Positions 63,635 through 64,000 of a stretch of 64,000 nt of DNA are shown piece after piece. Origin of the DNA: Agapetus fuscipes. Lineage: Eukaryota > Arthropoda > Insecta > Trichoptera > Glossosomatidae. The first letter of the stretch is position 1. The number at the start of each line of letters is the position of its first letter. The notes beneath the pieces are model-generated. The model saw only the letters and a list, made by a program, of their open reading frames with translations. It had not been told where the DNA came from and did not search any database. The translations under genes were made by a program, and so were the position numbers. The stretch spans positions 2,476,201 through 2,540,200 of the forward strand of contig OX637359.1 in assembly GCA_951799405.1 (NCBI GenBank), read 5' to 3'.

Positions 63635-63875
63635 ATATGCGGCTGACCAACCATGCTGTAGAAAATGGTTCACTTTGCCAATGTCACCCCTGTTTCAGAG
63701 AACGTCGGCAGGAGTTGCAGGGTGTATGTTCATTTGAGATTCGGGTTTTTATATTGTAGGATTACATGCGGCATGTTTAAGCGCGAACTTTTAAACATGT
63801 CCGTTTTGTGAAAATGCGTATAATGTGAATCTCTAATGTTTCTTATATATTGCAACTTAGATTAGATAAGATTCA
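63635..63875 (+). mobile_element. LINE-A 3' end
   Basis: ATGCGGCTGACCAACCATGC to TTAGATTAGATAAGATTC. The last 125 bp of the window hold nothing I recognise. Confidence 0.65.
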
Positions 63876-64000
63876 TTGCATCTACTTTAATCTTGTTATT
63901 TTTTTCCACAATTCTCTTTTTTTTTCCTCGGGTTGTTTTTTCTTTCATGTAAAGCATTTACAACCATTTTATTGTGGATTCACTTGAGAGAATACATTTT

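Noticed and set aside
59860..64000. First exon (signal peptide) of gene A
   Set aside because: Searched on the minus strand for an ATG with a hydrophobic run and a phase 1 donor; none found, so the 5' end is probably outside the window.

Overview
The window looks like a stretch of an arthropod nuclear genome, most likely an insect. Reasons: spliced genes with AT-rich introns; two promoters with a TATA box and an arthropod-type initiator; an R1-clade non-LTR retrotransposon with a TAATG ORF1/ORF2 junction like that described for insect SART1; and very dense SINE, LINE and MITE content. Scattered taggtacctac-like intron words recall Lepidoptera or aphids, but I cannot name the species. There is no sign of bacterial or viral organisation and no rRNA or functional tRNA gene.

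Host genes: three related genes lie head-to-tail on the minus strand and encode secreted cysteine-rich proteins with antistasin-like (leech antistasin/hirustasin type) protease-inhibitor domains. Gene A (59.85 to 41.03 kb; its 5' end is outside the window) has 18 visible exons that alternate strictly between a domain exon of about 140 bp and a small cysteine-rich linker exon of about 55 bp, ending in a Thr-Pro-Lys repeat tail. Gene B (26.82 to 19.72 kb) is complete: signal peptide, three domains, two linkers and a Thr-rich tail, 257 residues. Gene C (15.88 to 4.59 kb) is complete: signal peptide, two domains, one linker, 145 residues. Every internal intron I could place is phase 1, so domain and linker exons can be duplicated without frameshift. 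Exons were assigned by hand from splice signals, reading frame and cysteine pattern.

Mobile DNA by region: 0-2.7 kb, LINE and SINE fragments. 2.98-4.63 kb, a piggyBac-like MITE inserted into the last exon of gene C, where it supplies the stop codon. 5.29-11.45 kb, a nearly complete R1-clade LINE (5.55-11.30 kb) inside a 5S rRNA/tRNA chimeric SINE. 12-19 kb, MITEs, fold-backs and LINE tails. 26.8-41 kb, a nest: a LINE tail holds a CR1/L2-like LINE, which in turn holds a restriction-like-endonuclease LINE fragment and an insertion carrying four tandem 1258-bp repeats. 41-64 kb, gene A, its introns filled with SINEs, hAT-like MITEs, a probable solo LTR and many copies of one LINE 3' end (here LINE-A).

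Working picture: a tandem family of secreted multidomain inhibitors growing by exon-module duplication in a very transposon-active locus, with at least one transposon now contributing coding sequence.
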